Shown here piece after piece: positions 33,906 to 43,558 of a DNA stretch of 64,000 bases (its first letter is position 1; every line of letters begins with the position of its first letter). The notes below the pieces were generated by a model. It saw only the letters and a program-made list of their open reading frames with translations. It was not told where the DNA came from and did not search any database. Source of the DNA: Saprospiraceae bacterium (lineage in GTDB: Bacteria; Bacteroidota; Bacteroidia; Chitinophagales; Saprospiraceae); NCBI GenBank assembly GCA_016714025.1, contig JADJOB010000001.1, forward strand, positions 620,001-684,000, read 5' to 3'. Position numbers and translations under genes: made by a program.

Positions 33906-36665
33906 ATGAAAACTGAATTTCTAACTCCCGATCTATTCCAACAAACCATTACAAAAACTGCCAGTATTAATGGGGAATCCTTTGAAATTCAGCCTGGTGA
34001 AACCATTCTAAGTTTTACAAGAAGATACTTTGACTACAAATTCATTCCAACCTTATGTGATGCGCCAAATCTTGAAGCTTTTGGCGCCTGCAGGGTCTGT
34101 AGTGTGGAAGTATCCCGACAGGGACAAAGTCAATCCAGAGTTGTTGCAGCTTGCCATACTCCGGTTGAAGAAGGAATGATCATAACTACGGAATCAGAAT
34201 CTATCCAAAAGTTACGCAAAAATATTTTGGAATTGGTGCTGACAGATCATCCCTTGGATTGTTTAACCTGTGAGGTCAATGGCAATTGTGAATTACAAGA
34301 TGTTGCGGCACGTGTAGGCATCCGGAAAGTACGCTATCCCGAAGGAAAAAATCACCTCGATCGGACCAAAGATCTCAGCCATCCCTATATGACCTCTGAT
34401 CTTTCAAAATGTATTATGTGCTACCGTTGTGTGCGTGCTTGTGATGAAGTACAGGGCCAATTGGTTTTATCTGTGATGGGGCGAGGTTTTGATAGCCAGA
34501 TTATAAAAGGCATGGACCAGTCGTTCATGAATTCTGATTGTGTAAGTTGCGGTGCCTGTGCGCAAGCATGTCCGACATCTGCCATATCGGATGTATTTCA
34601 ATCTAAAGCCCTGGTGGGCCAAGATAAAGTGCGAACTGTTTGTACATACTGTGGTGTTGGTTGCAATTTGGAAGTCAGTGTGAAATCAGGAAAGATATTA
34701 AGCATTCAAGCCCCATACAATGCAGAAGTAAATGGAGGACATACTTGCTTAAAAGGCCGTTATGCATTTCGGTTTTATAATCATCCGGAGCGTTTGCAAT
34801 TTCCTATGATTCGAAAAAATGGAGAACTGGTGCGCGTAAGTTGGGATGAGGCCTATGATTACATAGCAAGCACATTGACTGAAATTAAAACAAAATATGG
34901 CCCAAATGCTATCGGAGGCATTTCATCTGCCCGATGCACAAATGAAGAGAACTATTTAATGCAGAAATTTATCCGCGCCGTTATTGGCACGAATAATATA
35001 GATGGTTGCGCCCGTGTTTGTCATTCTCCAACCGCTTTAGGGATGCAGCGCACTTTTGGAACAGGAGCCGCAACCAATTCAATTGAAGATTTAAAATTAA
35101 CCACAGCCATTTTAATTATTGGAGCCAATCCAACAGAAGGCCACCCGGTTACGGGATCGAAATTGAGACAACATGCAATGAAAGGAAAAACTACCATTGT
35201 AATTGATCCAAGACGCACTGAAATTGCTAAATATGCCACACATCATTTACAATTACGTCCGGGGACCAATGTGGCAGTCCTAAATATGATGTTGTATTAT
35301 ATTGTAAAGGAAAATTTAGTTGATAAAAATTTCATTGATACCCGAACAGAAGGTTTTGAAGATTTCAAAGAAAATATTTTAAAACTCCCCATAGATGAAT
35401 TAGAAGCGGTATCCGGTGTGCCACGCGAACAAGCTCGTTCAGCAGCAATTGCTTATGCAACAGCGCCGCTGGCCATGGCATTTCATGGATTAGGTGTTAC
35501 AGAACATTATCAAGGAACCTATACCGTGATGTTGATTGCAGATTTGGCTATGATCACGGGGAATGTTGGCAAACCCGGATGTGGTGTAAATCCATTACGG
35601 GGACAAAATAATGTACAGGGAATGGCCGACATGGGTGTTCAACCTTATCAAGCTGCAGGCTATTTTGATGTTACACAACCGGATATTCAAGAGCGCTTTA
35701 GTAAATTTTATGGTGCTCCGGTTCCTTCCGAAATTGGTTTAAAAATTCCGGAAATGTATAATGCCGCATTATCCGGAGAGTTTAAAGCACTTTGGATCAT
35801 GGGTGATGACCTGGTTCAATCAGATCCAAATACAAATAAAGTTATAAAGGCAATTAAATCTTTAGACTTATTAATCGTTCAAGAAATCTTTATGACTGAG
35901 ACTGCAAAACTGGCCCATGTTGTTTTGCCGGGTGCATCGTTTTTAGAAAAAGAAGGAACCTTTACAAACGGAGAACGCAGAATTCAAAAAGTACAACAGG
36001 TTGTAAAGCCCATATGCGAGTCGAAGGTGGATGGTCAAATAATTGTTGATCTCATGAATCGCATGGGTTATAAACAAGCTGATTATGCAGCTAAACCCTT
36101 GCTGGAAGAAATTTGTCAGATCGTTCCATTTTTTGCTGGAGTAAAATGGGATGAATTAGGTGACAACGGAAAGCAATGGCCTGTTTTACCTGACGGCACC
36201 GACACAAAAATTTTACATATTGATACATTTAAACGCGGTAAAGGAAAATTTGAATTTAAAGAATATGTAGAATCTCCTGAGATTATAGAAAACATGGATG
36301 ATTTTCCTTTGATACTAACTACAAATCGGGTTTTAGAACATTACAATGCAGGCACCATGACACGTCGCACGGGTAATGTTGAAATCATTCATGAAGATAT
36401 TGTATTAATCCATCCGAAAGATGCTGAAATTTACGACATTTCCGAAAACGATCCTGTTATTATTGAATCTGCCCGTGGACAGATAAGTATAAAAGCCCAT
36501 TTAACAGATGAAGTAAAGCAAGGGGTCATCAGTACCACTTTCCATTTTCCGGAACTATTTGTAAACATAGTTACTTCTGATGTTAGCGATAGCATCGCCA
36601 AGTGTCCTGAATTTAAAGTAGTGTGTGTTAAAATTCGAAAAGGAAATCTAAATCAACTCAATTAA
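33906..36665 (+). CDS. fdhA: Molybdopterin formate dehydrogenase alpha subunit with NuoG-like iron-sulfur N-terminus
   Basis: Oxidises formate to CO2 (or the reverse) at a bis-MGD molybdenum/tungsten centre. N-terminal [2Fe-2S] domain (CDAP...GACRVCSVE...AACHTPV), then the His-Cys [4Fe-4S] segment (DHPLDCLTCEVNGNCEL), two ferredoxin-type clusters (CIMCYRCVRACD and CVSCGACAQACP), and the catalytic domain with its own [4Fe-4S] (CTYCGVGCNLE...HTCLKGR). The active site reads ARVCHSPTA: cysteine replaces selenocysteine, next to the conserved His. Molybdopterin-dinucleotide domain at the C-terminus (TNRVLEHYNAGTMTRR). 919 aa. No FdhB/NuoF-like diaphorase, FdhD or cofactor gene is adjacent; cytoplasmic, no Tat signal. 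Confidence 0.93.
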   Translation: MKTEFLTPDLFQQTITKTASINGESFEIQPGETILSFTRRYFDYKFIPTLCDAPNLEAFGACRVCSVEVSRQGQSQSRVVAACHTPVEEGMIITTESESIQKLRKNILELVLTDHPLDCLTCEVNGNCELQDVAARVGIRKVRYPEGKNHLDRTKDLSHPYMTSDLSKCIMCYRCVRACDEVQGQLVLSVMGRGFDSQIIKGMDQSFMNSDCVSCGACAQACPTSAISDVFQSKALVGQDKVRTVCTYCGVGCNLEVSVKSGKILSIQAPYNAEVNGGHTCLKGRYAFRFYNHPERLQFPMIRKNGELVRVSWDEAYDYIASTLTEIKTKYGPNAIGGISSARCTNEENYLMQKFIRAVIGTNNIDGCARVCHSPTALGMQRTFGTGAATNSIEDLKLTTAILIIGANPTEGHPVTGSKLRQHAMKGKTTIVIDPRRTEIAKYATHHLQLRPGTNVAVLNMMLYYIVKENLVDKNFIDTRTEGFEDFKENILKLPIDELEAVSGVPREQARSAAIAYATAPLAMAFHGLGVTEHYQGTYTVMLIADLAMITGNVGKPGCGVNPLRGQNNVQGMADMGVQPYQAAGYFDVTQPDIQERFSKFYGAPVPSEIGLKIPEMYNAALSGEFKALWIMGDDLVQSDPNTNKVIKAIKSLDLLIVQEIFMTETAKLAHVVLPGASFLEKEGTFTNGERRIQKVQQVVKPICESKVDGQIIVDLMNRMGYKQADYAAKPLLEEICQIVPFFAGVKWDELGDNGKQWPVLPDGTDTKILHIDTFKRGKGKFEFKEYVESPEIIENMDDFPLILTTNRVLEHYNAGTMTRRTGNVEIIHEDIVLIHPKDAEIYDISENDPVIIESARGQISIKAHLTDEVKQGVISTTFHFPELFVNIVTSDVSDSIAKCPEFKVVCVKIRKGNLNQLN

Positions 36666-36674
36666 AGAACGCGA

Positions 36675-37094
36675 TTGGTGCGTATACAAATCCTTTTATT
36701 CTGGGTTCTTTTTTGCAGTTTATTAAATTATTCATGCTTTCGTGAAGATTGTAACAATCCAGGGTTCGAATTGATTCTTATAAATTTCACTAATTCAGAC
36801 TTAGATAGTTTAATTTTCAAAACTTATCAGGCTGGAAGTAATTATACCCTACTTAAAGATTCGATTCGAATCAAAAACAGAAATTGCTTTTCATACCTCA
36901 CCGGGAGAGATACTCAAACATTAATTTGCGATACTTTATTTAGATGCTCAGAATTAGTAGACATGGAATGGCAGATTGCCGGATCAGGCATTCGAAAACG
37001 TATTGCATCTATTTCAATTAAACAATCTCATCAAACACATGGACTTTTAGCCTTTGATCAATGGACATGCCACAATCCTATTTCTTATTTATAA
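36675..37094 (+). CDS. Small putative lipoprotein of unknown function
   Basis: No ATG is available at the N-terminus; translation must begin at TTG (36,675) or GTG (36,678). Either gives a hydrophobic segment followed by a lipobox-like LLNYSC at about residue 20, consistent with a lipoprotein. The remaining 120 residues contain several cysteines (REDCNN, NRNCFSY, LICDTLFRCSEL, TCHNP) and look beta-rich. It begins 9 bases after the formate dehydrogenase stop, so it may be co-transcribed, but no functional link is visible. I do not recognise the family. Confidence 0.6.
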   Translation: MVRIQILLFWVLFCSLLNYSCFREDCNNPGFELILINFTNSDLDSLIFKTYQAGSNYTLLKDSIRIKNRNCFSYLTGRDTQTLICDTLFRCSELVDMEWQIAGSGIRKRIASISIKQSHQTHGLLAFDQWTCHNPISYL

Positions 37095-37181
37095 GATTCA
37101 TTAGAAATGAATATCAACAAATACCAATCCGACTTATTGATACCTATTTATTTTAAAAAATAATATTATAAAAACAATTCT

Positions 37182-37814
37182 TTGAAAACACAATCATTTA
37201 TTTATTTATTAATTCTGCTTAGCATGAGCTCTAAATTATTTTCACAAAATACCTTATCCGGTGTTTACTCCCTTCGGGGAATTCGCGAAATGGCAGCTGC
37301 TTTTGAATTTAATACGGAAGGCAAGTTTCGATTCTATTATGCATATGGTGCAATTGACCGAAATGCAGAAGGAACTTATACAATAGAAGGAACTAAAATA
37401 ATTCTAAAGAGTACAAAAGAGGCCGGAAAAGATTTTAATATTAAAAGTCAGTCTCAAAATTCTAATAACTACCGCATTCAGGTAATAGCACCAAACCCCT
37501 ATTTATTGAAACACATTCGCGCAGCTTGTTTTGTTGGGAAAGAACAAACTGAATACTTTAGTGATGATTCGGGTTTAATTGAAATCGACAAAGCATCCAT
37601 TGACAGCATTTTTTTACAACATTCGTTGTATCCTGATATTTTTTCAAAAATTAAAGATGAAGAAAATAGGAATACCTTTTTTGAAGTTGAATTAAAACCA
37701 AGTTTAGTACAAGTGAGTTTTAAAGGAATCGATTTGGAAATAGCAGGAGATGAATTGCATTGCCTTCCAAATTATTTTTTACCATTTGAAAACATTCGAT
37801 TTGTGAAAGAATGA
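37182..37814 (+). CDS. Small exported protein of unknown function, TTG start
   Basis: Starting at TTG 37,182 the protein has a good signal peptide (MKTQSFIYLLILLSMSSKLFSQ); the first in-frame ATG (14 codons later) would remove most of it, so the TTG is preferred. The mature part has a lipocalin- or META-like start (LSGVYSLRGI, AAAFEFNTEGKFRFYYAYGA, EGTYTIEGTKIIL), a pattern of short beta strands, then a less structured C-terminal half. Total 210 aa, probably periplasmic. Its neighbour upstream is another small exported protein. Function unknown. Confidence 0.7.
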   Translation: MKTQSFIYLLILLSMSSKLFSQNTLSGVYSLRGIREMAAAFEFNTEGKFRFYYAYGAIDRNAEGTYTIEGTKIILKSTKEAGKDFNIKSQSQNSNNYRIQVIAPNPYLLKHIRAACFVGKEQTEYFSDDSGLIEIDKASIDSIFLQHSLYPDIFSKIKDEENRNTFFEVELKPSLVQVSFKGIDLEIAGDELHCLPNYFLPFENIRFVKE

Positions 37815-37884
37815 TCTTAATCTGGAACTAACATGATTCAAAGATCAGGTTCTATACCTAATTGATAATTTACCGTTGAAACAC

Positions 37885-40002
37885 CTAATTTTTAATTTCA
37901 ATAAAACTGATGGCACATCCACCACCTGGTGCCAATTTAATTTTTAATTTGTCATTGATTTTAACTTTCTTTTGTTCAATTTTATATTCCATTGGAAAAT
38001 TTTTCCAATCTGCTTTCTCGTCATCTCTATAAATTGTTGCCTGATACTTTTTCTCAGGATCTAAAAAAGATAAATTCACTAAAAATTCTCTGGGCTTCTC
38101 ATCGGTAATTGCTCCAATAAACCAATTTGATTGGTTCCTTTCTTTTCGGGCCATATATAAAAAATCTCCAGGCTCAGCATCCAATACAATTGTTGTATCC
38201 CAATTGGTTGGTACATCTTTTATAAATTGAAATGCATCCATCCGCTTCTCATAATTTTCAATTAAATCGGCTGCCATTTGCAAGGGACTGTACATCGTAA
38301 CATAAAGTGCCAATTGCTTGCATAAGGTGGTATGAACCTGTTCATTTTTTTTAGGATCGTAGACCTTCATTTTAATTTCAAAAATACCGGGTGTGTAATC
38401 CATAGGTCCTCCCAACAATCTTGTAAATGGCAATATGGTTTCATGATCCGGTGGATTTCCAAGACTCCATGCATTGAATTCATTGCCTCGGGCTGCTTCG
38501 CAGGCCATTAAATTTGGATAACTGCGATGCAAACCTGTAGGTCGAACCGGTTCATGCACATCCAGCATCAAATGACTGGATGCAGCTTTTTCCAACACCC
38601 GATTGTAGTGATTGATCATCCATTGGCCGTCATGATGTTCTCCTCTGGGAATAATTTTACCGACATAACCTGTTTTAATCGCTCCATAATTGTGTCGAGC
38701 GGTCAATTGAAATGCTGCATCAAGTTGCCATTCATAATCTGTAACAGCCGCTGAAGTTTCATGGTGCATGATTAATTTTACGTTTCGCGATTTGGCATAA
38801 TCACTTATGAGTTGCATATCAAAATCAGGATACGATTTTGTAAAATTAAACACATGCTCTAAACCGGAACCATACCAATTTTCCCAGCCGCGATTCCAAC
38901 CTTCGACGAGTACATAATCCAGTTTGTTTTGAGATGCAAAATCTATATAGCGTTTTACGTTCTCATTGGTTGCACCATGTTTTCCAGATGGATTCAATAT
39001 ATCTGAATCATGGTTCCAATTAATCTTATTTGAATATGACCAACTACTTTTGCCGACATGCATTTCCCACCAAACTCCTACAAATTTTCCAGGCTTTATA
39101 AAGTCAGTTTGAACCAATTTAGATGGCTCATTTAAATTTAAAATAACCCGGTTGGTTAATAATTCTCCTGCTTTACGGGCTAATAAAATTACACGCCAGG
39201 GGCTCCGATCTCCACTATGCAAATACGCTTTATTTCCATGAGGATCCGGAACTAAATTGCATTTTAAAGTAAAATCGTTTCGATTAACATCCAGGTTCAT
39301 CGCTGGGTAGTTTATGAGACCGGCTTCATGGATGCTTATAAAATAAGATCCCTTTGCCTTCATGGTGAATGGTGTTTGCACCGTGCTGTCGCTGATTGGA
39401 GATTTAAATGAAATGTCATTTTCCTTTCGCTCCTTTAGACAATGAATGTCACTGAGTTTTGTATAACTATAAACAAATTCATTGGTATCGTAATCTCCAG
39501 GAATCCAAAATGCTTTATGGTCAGCACTCAAAGGAAAACTGGTTAATTCATCACAAATAATAAAATTACTTAATACCGTACTGTCAGAAAAGAGATAACG
39601 AAATCCAAGACCATTATTAAACAATTTAAATTCAATCTGAAAAAGTCGATTTTGATATTTAGCTTGACGTAAACTCACCAGCATTTGGATGTAATCTGAA
39701 GCAATTGTCTTTTCTTCTCCCCAAATCGGACTCCACGGCTCACTTTTTGAAATGGTATCAATCCGTTCCAATTCAAAATCTTCATCAAAAGAATCACCGG
39801 ATGCAATTTGAATTCCCAAACGACCTCTCTTTAAAATGCTTGTATTATCCATATTCAAAGAGTAATAAGGAACCCCTTCCCGGGATAAGTAAAAATTCAA
39901 TTGAAGCTTTTTATCTGGCGAGAACACATTAAAATACTGATCTGCCAATACTTCCTGATTTATAAAAAATAAGCTGAATAATAAATATAAAAAATTTCTC
40001 AT
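37885..40002 (-). CDS. Glycoside hydrolase family 97 (alpha-glucosidase, SusB-like)
   Basis: Hydrolyses terminal alpha-glucosidic bonds of maltooligosaccharides in the periplasm. Signal peptide at residues 1-20. The N-terminal beta-super-sandwich (about 25-285) contains IWGEEKTI and GLGFRYLF; the catalytic barrel has YVLVEGWNRGWENW, the calcium/catalytic LIMHHETSAA, and DVHEPVRPTGLHRSYPN followed by CEAARGNEFNAW. The glutamates in HHETS, HEPVRPTG and NEFNAW correspond to the set in inverting SusB-type members rather than the retaining alpha-galactosidases, which is inference by eye. 705 aa is typical. No SusCD pair is nearby, so this is not in a classical polysaccharide-utilisation locus. Confidence 0.9.
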   Translation of the reverse strand: MRNFLYLLFSLFFINQEVLADQYFNVFSPDKKLQLNFYLSREGVPYYSLNMDNTSILKRGRLGIQIASGDSFDEDFELERIDTISKSEPWSPIWGEEKTIASDYIQMLVSLRQAKYQNRLFQIEFKLFNNGLGFRYLFSDSTVLSNFIICDELTSFPLSADHKAFWIPGDYDTNEFVYSYTKLSDIHCLKERKENDISFKSPISDSTVQTPFTMKAKGSYFISIHEAGLINYPAMNLDVNRNDFTLKCNLVPDPHGNKAYLHSGDRSPWRVILLARKAGELLTNRVILNLNEPSKLVQTDFIKPGKFVGVWWEMHVGKSSWSYSNKINWNHDSDILNPSGKHGATNENVKRYIDFASQNKLDYVLVEGWNRGWENWYGSGLEHVFNFTKSYPDFDMQLISDYAKSRNVKLIMHHETSAAVTDYEWQLDAAFQLTARHNYGAIKTGYVGKIIPRGEHHDGQWMINHYNRVLEKAASSHLMLDVHEPVRPTGLHRSYPNLMACEAARGNEFNAWSLGNPPDHETILPFTRLLGGPMDYTPGIFEIKMKVYDPKKNEQVHTTLCKQLALYVTMYSPLQMAADLIENYEKRMDAFQFIKDVPTNWDTTIVLDAEPGDFLYMARKERNQSNWFIGAITDEKPREFLVNLSFLDPEKKYQATIYRDDEKADWKNFPMEYKIEQKKVKINDKLKIKLAPGGGCAISFIEIKN

Positions 40003-40334
40003 GTATTATTGAACTGGAATCCACAAAAATAAAGCAATGAATCAATAAAAGGGGGATAATCAACGAAAATTCGGAGAAACTGAATTTTCGTGAAATGGCA
40101 CCAATTTAGGATAGGAATTGCATTAGAAATGCTCAACCAAGTGCCTGCCAGCATTAGTAAGCCGAGCCACAGAATATTTTACTTAAGTTTTTGATCCTTT
40201 AAAAGTTTCCTAGTAATTTAGAGCGATCTTTTGGGTTTGCGGACACATAAACACCAGCTTGCAACACGATTTATATAATACGATTTTTATAAATGGGTTC
40301 AATCCATTGAACCTATCCTAATCAAACGATTTAA
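40003..40334. other. Divergent intergenic region
   Basis: 332 bases between the GH97 and Smr genes. Apart from the GH97 promoter motif at 40,024-40,031 I see no open frame, RNA fold or repeat. The Smr-side half contains no exact TAnnTTTG element. Confidence 0.5.
40024..40031 (-). promoter_or_regulatory. Candidate -7 promoter element TATTTTTG for the GH97 gene
   Basis: Exact TAnnTTTG match on the minus strand, 21 bases before the ATG at 40,002. No clear TTTG-type -33 box at the usual spacing. Confidence 0.4.
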
Positions 40335-40844
40335 ATGAGTTTAAAAGACTATTGGATTGGCGATCAATTGCGTGTGATTTCTAAAGACCTCATTGGTCAA
40401 TTTGTTGGGGAAGATGCATCTGGAAAAGCCCGTTTAAATTATAACAATGAAATTATTTTGGTAAGTGCAGATGACTTGGAATTGTATGCAGAACCTGAAC
40501 CTTTCATTGAACTGGTAAATCTGGAATCCGAGCCTGTGAAAGGATTTCAGCCATTGCAGAAACAAAAGGCAATCAGCCATGTTATTGATTTACATTACAA
40601 TGTACTTGCTCCGGAACGGTATCAGGGTAATCCACATGAAAACATTCTCGAATTCCAAATTCAAAAGTGTAAAGAATTTATTGAATTTAGTTTGCAAAGA
40701 AGAGTTGGTTACATTCAAATTATCCATGGAAAAGGTCAGGGAATATTAAAAGCCGAAGTTGAAAAATTGCTCAGAAGTTTTGATCAGGTGAGATTTTCTC
40801 ATAATACTCCGGATGGTGGCGGACTGGAAGTTTTTTTAAAATAA
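40335..40844 (+). CDS. Smr-domain protein
   Basis: The C-terminal 80 residues form a Smr domain, the nuclease-like fold found at the end of MutS2: VIDLHYN (about residue 84), NILEFQIQKCKEFIEFSL and the signature IQIIHGKGQGILKAEV with the HGxGxG loop. The N-terminal 65 residues (IGDQLRVISKDLIGQFVGE) form a small beta barrel as in DUF2027/KOW-like N-termini of other Bacteroidota Smr proteins. 169 aa, cytoplasmic. Stand-alone Smr domains nick branched DNA or act on RNA; which applies here is unknown. The next gene follows 11 bases later. Confidence 0.87.
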   Translation: MSLKDYWIGDQLRVISKDLIGQFVGEDASGKARLNYNNEIILVSADDLELYAEPEPFIELVNLESEPVKGFQPLQKQKAISHVIDLHYNVLAPERYQGNPHENILEFQIQKCKEFIEFSLQRRVGYIQIIHGKGQGILKAEVEKLLRSFDQVRFSHNTPDGGGLEVFLK

Positions 40845-40855
40845 GGTATTCGTAT

Positions 40856-41782
40856 ATGGACAAGCATTTGAATTTTACTGTCTGTTTTTTATCTGTATTG
40901 GTTTTATTATCCTGCAAACAAAAAACACAGATCAGTCAACCAACGATCGGATATGAGCGCTTGTTATGCGACCAAAACTTAAAATATGTTATAAGCCAAG
41001 AGGAGGATATTTTTGAGTTAAACTATAAATATGCCGAATTAGATATCCATTATTATAATGAAACAGAGGTATTCAAGCGACTTGGAACCGATAGCATGAC
41101 TACCGCAATCAGCTGCCGTCCACTTACTGAAGGTGAGGTCAACTATTTCATTAAAAATCAGGTGCATCCTCGCCACTTTCCATTTGCCGTCGGTGCGATC
41201 GGTCTCTTAATAAATAGAAATGCTAAAGACTCAACCATACAGTACGAAGCCTTTGAATCCATTTGTAAAGGACTTCCAGTTAAAAATGCTCCGTTTCATT
41301 CGATTGTAATCGAAGATATCGGTTCAGGTATAGCCCATTACCTATTGCAAAAATTTTATTTGGACAGTTTTGGCAAAAACGTATATACTTTAAAAGATAA
41401 AGATGCCCTTTTTAACTATTTGACCCAGGATCCAGGAATTATAGCAATCGTAGACTGGTCAGAATTTAGTGATTCAGATGACCGAAAGCAACAGCAGCGT
41501 CTTCAGGGTTTGAAACGTTTAGCTATCAGTAGGCCAAAAGATTCACTCCAAATGGGTTATTTACTACCAGACCAATATCTCTTTCAGGATCAAAAATACC
41601 CTTTGACCCGCACGCTTTATTTTATCAGTGTTTCAGGTAAATCAGACCTTGGTATTGGTTTTGCCTCTTTTGTCACTGGCGAAATTGGTCAAAAAGTTCT
41701 ATTAAAGGCTGGTTTATTGCCTTTATTTCAAACAGATCGTTGGATTGAACTTAAATCGAGTCCTTTTAAAGTGGTCGAATAA
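40856..41782 (+). CDS. PstS-like substrate-binding lipoprotein
   Basis: The signal sequence ends in a lipobox (LVLLSC, Cys at about residue 20). The fold matches phosphate-binding periplasmic proteins: MTTAISCRPLTEGEV, PFAVGAIGLLINRNA and IVIEDIGSGIAHYLL are the hinge and ligand-loop regions of the PstS-like family. No pstCAB permease genes are nearby. In Bacteroidota a PstS-like protein commonly precedes a TPR protein in TonB/ExbD-type gene groups, and here a TPR gene indeed follows, so a phosphate-uptake role is uncertain. 308 aa; exposed on the periplasmic side of a membrane. Confidence 0.8.
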   Translation: MDKHLNFTVCFLSVLVLLSCKQKTQISQPTIGYERLLCDQNLKYVISQEEDIFELNYKYAELDIHYYNETEVFKRLGTDSMTTAISCRPLTEGEVNYFIKNQVHPRHFPFAVGAIGLLINRNAKDSTIQYEAFESICKGLPVKNAPFHSIVIEDIGSGIAHYLLQKFYLDSFGKNVYTLKDKDALFNYLTQDPGIIAIVDWSEFSDSDDRKQQQRLQGLKRLAISRPKDSLQMGYLLPDQYLFQDQKYPLTRTLYFISVSGKSDLGIGFASFVTGEIGQKVLLKAGLLPLFQTDRWIELKSSPFKVVE

Positions 41783-41900
41783 ATTTCTTAATCAAAATTT
41801 AACTAAGCCAATCGAACGATTGGAGCTGAATAAACGTCAAACCAAATGAAAGGGAAATGTATCTCTTAAAATTAGAAAAAACTGAAACAATGAAAAATCT

Positions 41901-41908
41901 TATTTTTG
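41901..41908 (+). promoter_or_regulatory. Candidate -7 promoter element TATTTTTG for the TPR gene
   Basis: Exact TAnnTTTG match 29 bases before the ATG at 41,938. It lies inside the 27-codon upstream extension of the frame, supporting the shorter start. Confidence 0.45.
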
Positions 41909-41937
41909 CGCTCATTTTTGATAAAATCAGCTTGATT

Positions 41938-43539
41938 ATGAGAAAGAGTCTGTCTCTTGCAATTGCCTTTGTTTGCATTTTTATGGCTGGAAAAGCCCAA
42001 AATCTGCAAGATGGGATCAAACAACTGGAAAACGAGAATTATACAGCCGCATTGGCGACTTTCAATAAACTTGCCGTTTCTGATACAAAAGACCCGATTT
42101 ACTATTACTATATAGGGGAAGTCTATTACAACCTTGATAATAAATCCGAAGCTCGTAAAGCTTATGATAAAGGTTTAAGCATCAGCTCCAAATGCGATCA
42201 ATGCCATATTGGCCTTGGAAGGTTAGATATCGATGAAAACAAAGCAGAAGCAGCCAAAAAGCATTTTGAAACTGCATTAAAGGGGAATTCAAAAAACCAT
42301 CAAATTCAAGCTTTGGTGGGTGCTGCGTACTTATATAATACAAAACCCAATGCTGAAACAGCCCTTAAGTATTTAAACTTAGCCAGAGATTTGAATCCAA
42401 AACAATCCAAATACTGGATTTACCTGGGTGATGCTTATCAGGCAAAAGGGGATCTGGGTAATGCCATGACTTCTTATGAAACAGCTATAGAAAAAGATGT
42501 AAATGATCCTGAGATCTATGTTAAAATGGCCAGAATTTGGGCTTCAGGACAACAGGTGGACTTAGCAACCCAAAGACTTGAAAATGCCATCAAAATCAAA
42601 GCGGATTACGCATTGGCATATAAAGATCTTTATGAATTGTATATCAGGACCCGCAAATTTGAAAAAGTAGTCCCAATCCTTGAAAAATATGTGGCTTTAT
42701 CCGGTTCAGATATCGATGCAAAAGTTCGCTTGGTAAAATTTTTATGTTATACTGCAAAAGATTACAATCGCGCCATTGAAGAAGGCACTAAAATTATTGA
42801 GAGCAATCCGGAACAATATACCATTCACCGTTGGTTAGCCTGGTCTTATTTTGAAGTGAATGATTCTAAAAATTCATTAAATCAAAGTTATTTACTTTTT
42901 AATGGAATTAATAAAGATACCGTTGAGCGTAAATCCTATCCTTCCGATTATGAATTTGCAGCTAAAGCCGCTGCTAAATTAAATTTAATGGATACTGCTG
43001 CTATGTTTTACAACAAAGTAATTGAACTCCAACCGGAACGCAAACTTGAAATTACTGGTTTATTGGCTAAAGCTTTTTATGATGCAAAGAAATTTGATAA
43101 AGCTGAATTCTGGTATCTTGAAAAAGCCAAGCAAGCACCTTTAACAGTTAGTGAATTGGTTTATCTGGGTCTTACCCAAAAAAATCAAAATAAATTATTA
43201 GAAGCAGATAGCACCTATGCAACAGTACTTTCTATAAGTCCTAAATATGATTTTGGTTGGTTGACACGGGCACAGATCAATGATTTAATTGATACCTCTA
43301 CAACCAATAAATTATTTTTAGCAAAGCCTTACTATGAAAAATACATTGAACTTGCTTCAGCGGATCCTGTAAAAAACAAAACCAAATTAATTTATGCCTA
43401 TACCTATCTGGCTGTTTACAATGTAAAAATTTCAGAATACGATATGGCTAAAAATTATTACAACCTGGTATTAAGTTTAGATCCAAAAGACGAAAAAGCC
43501 AATTCAGATTTGAAAATTTTAAATGGGATTAAGAATTAG
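41938..43539 (+). CDS. Exported tetratricopeptide-repeat protein
   Basis: The ATG at 41,938 gives the signal peptide MRKSLSLAIAFVCIFMAGKAQ; in-frame ATGs at 41,857 and 41,890 would place it internally. The rest (533 aa in all) is a solenoid of roughly eleven to twelve TPRs, for example YYYIGEVYYNLDNKSEARKAYDKG, YWIYLGDAYQAKGDLGNAM and AYTYLAVYNVKISEYDMAKNYY. TPR proteins scaffold complexes; it is probably periplasmic or outer-membrane-associated. It follows the PstS-like lipoprotein by 155 bases, a pairing common in Bacteroidota. No catalytic domain. Confidence 0.87.
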   Translation: MRKSLSLAIAFVCIFMAGKAQNLQDGIKQLENENYTAALATFNKLAVSDTKDPIYYYYIGEVYYNLDNKSEARKAYDKGLSISSKCDQCHIGLGRLDIDENKAEAAKKHFETALKGNSKNHQIQALVGAAYLYNTKPNAETALKYLNLARDLNPKQSKYWIYLGDAYQAKGDLGNAMTSYETAIEKDVNDPEIYVKMARIWASGQQVDLATQRLENAIKIKADYALAYKDLYELYIRTRKFEKVVPILEKYVALSGSDIDAKVRLVKFLCYTAKDYNRAIEEGTKIIESNPEQYTIHRWLAWSYFEVNDSKNSLNQSYLLFNGINKDTVERKSYPSDYEFAAKAAAKLNLMDTAAMFYNKVIELQPERKLEITGLLAKAFYDAKKFDKAEFWYLEKAKQAPLTVSELVYLGLTQKNQNKLLEADSTYATVLSISPKYDFGWLTRAQINDLIDTSTTNKLFLAKPYYEKYIELASADPVKNKTKLIYAYTYLAVYNVKISEYDMAKNYYNLVLSLDPKDEKANSDLKILNGIKN

Positions 43540-43558
43540 AGGGATATAGGTGATATTT

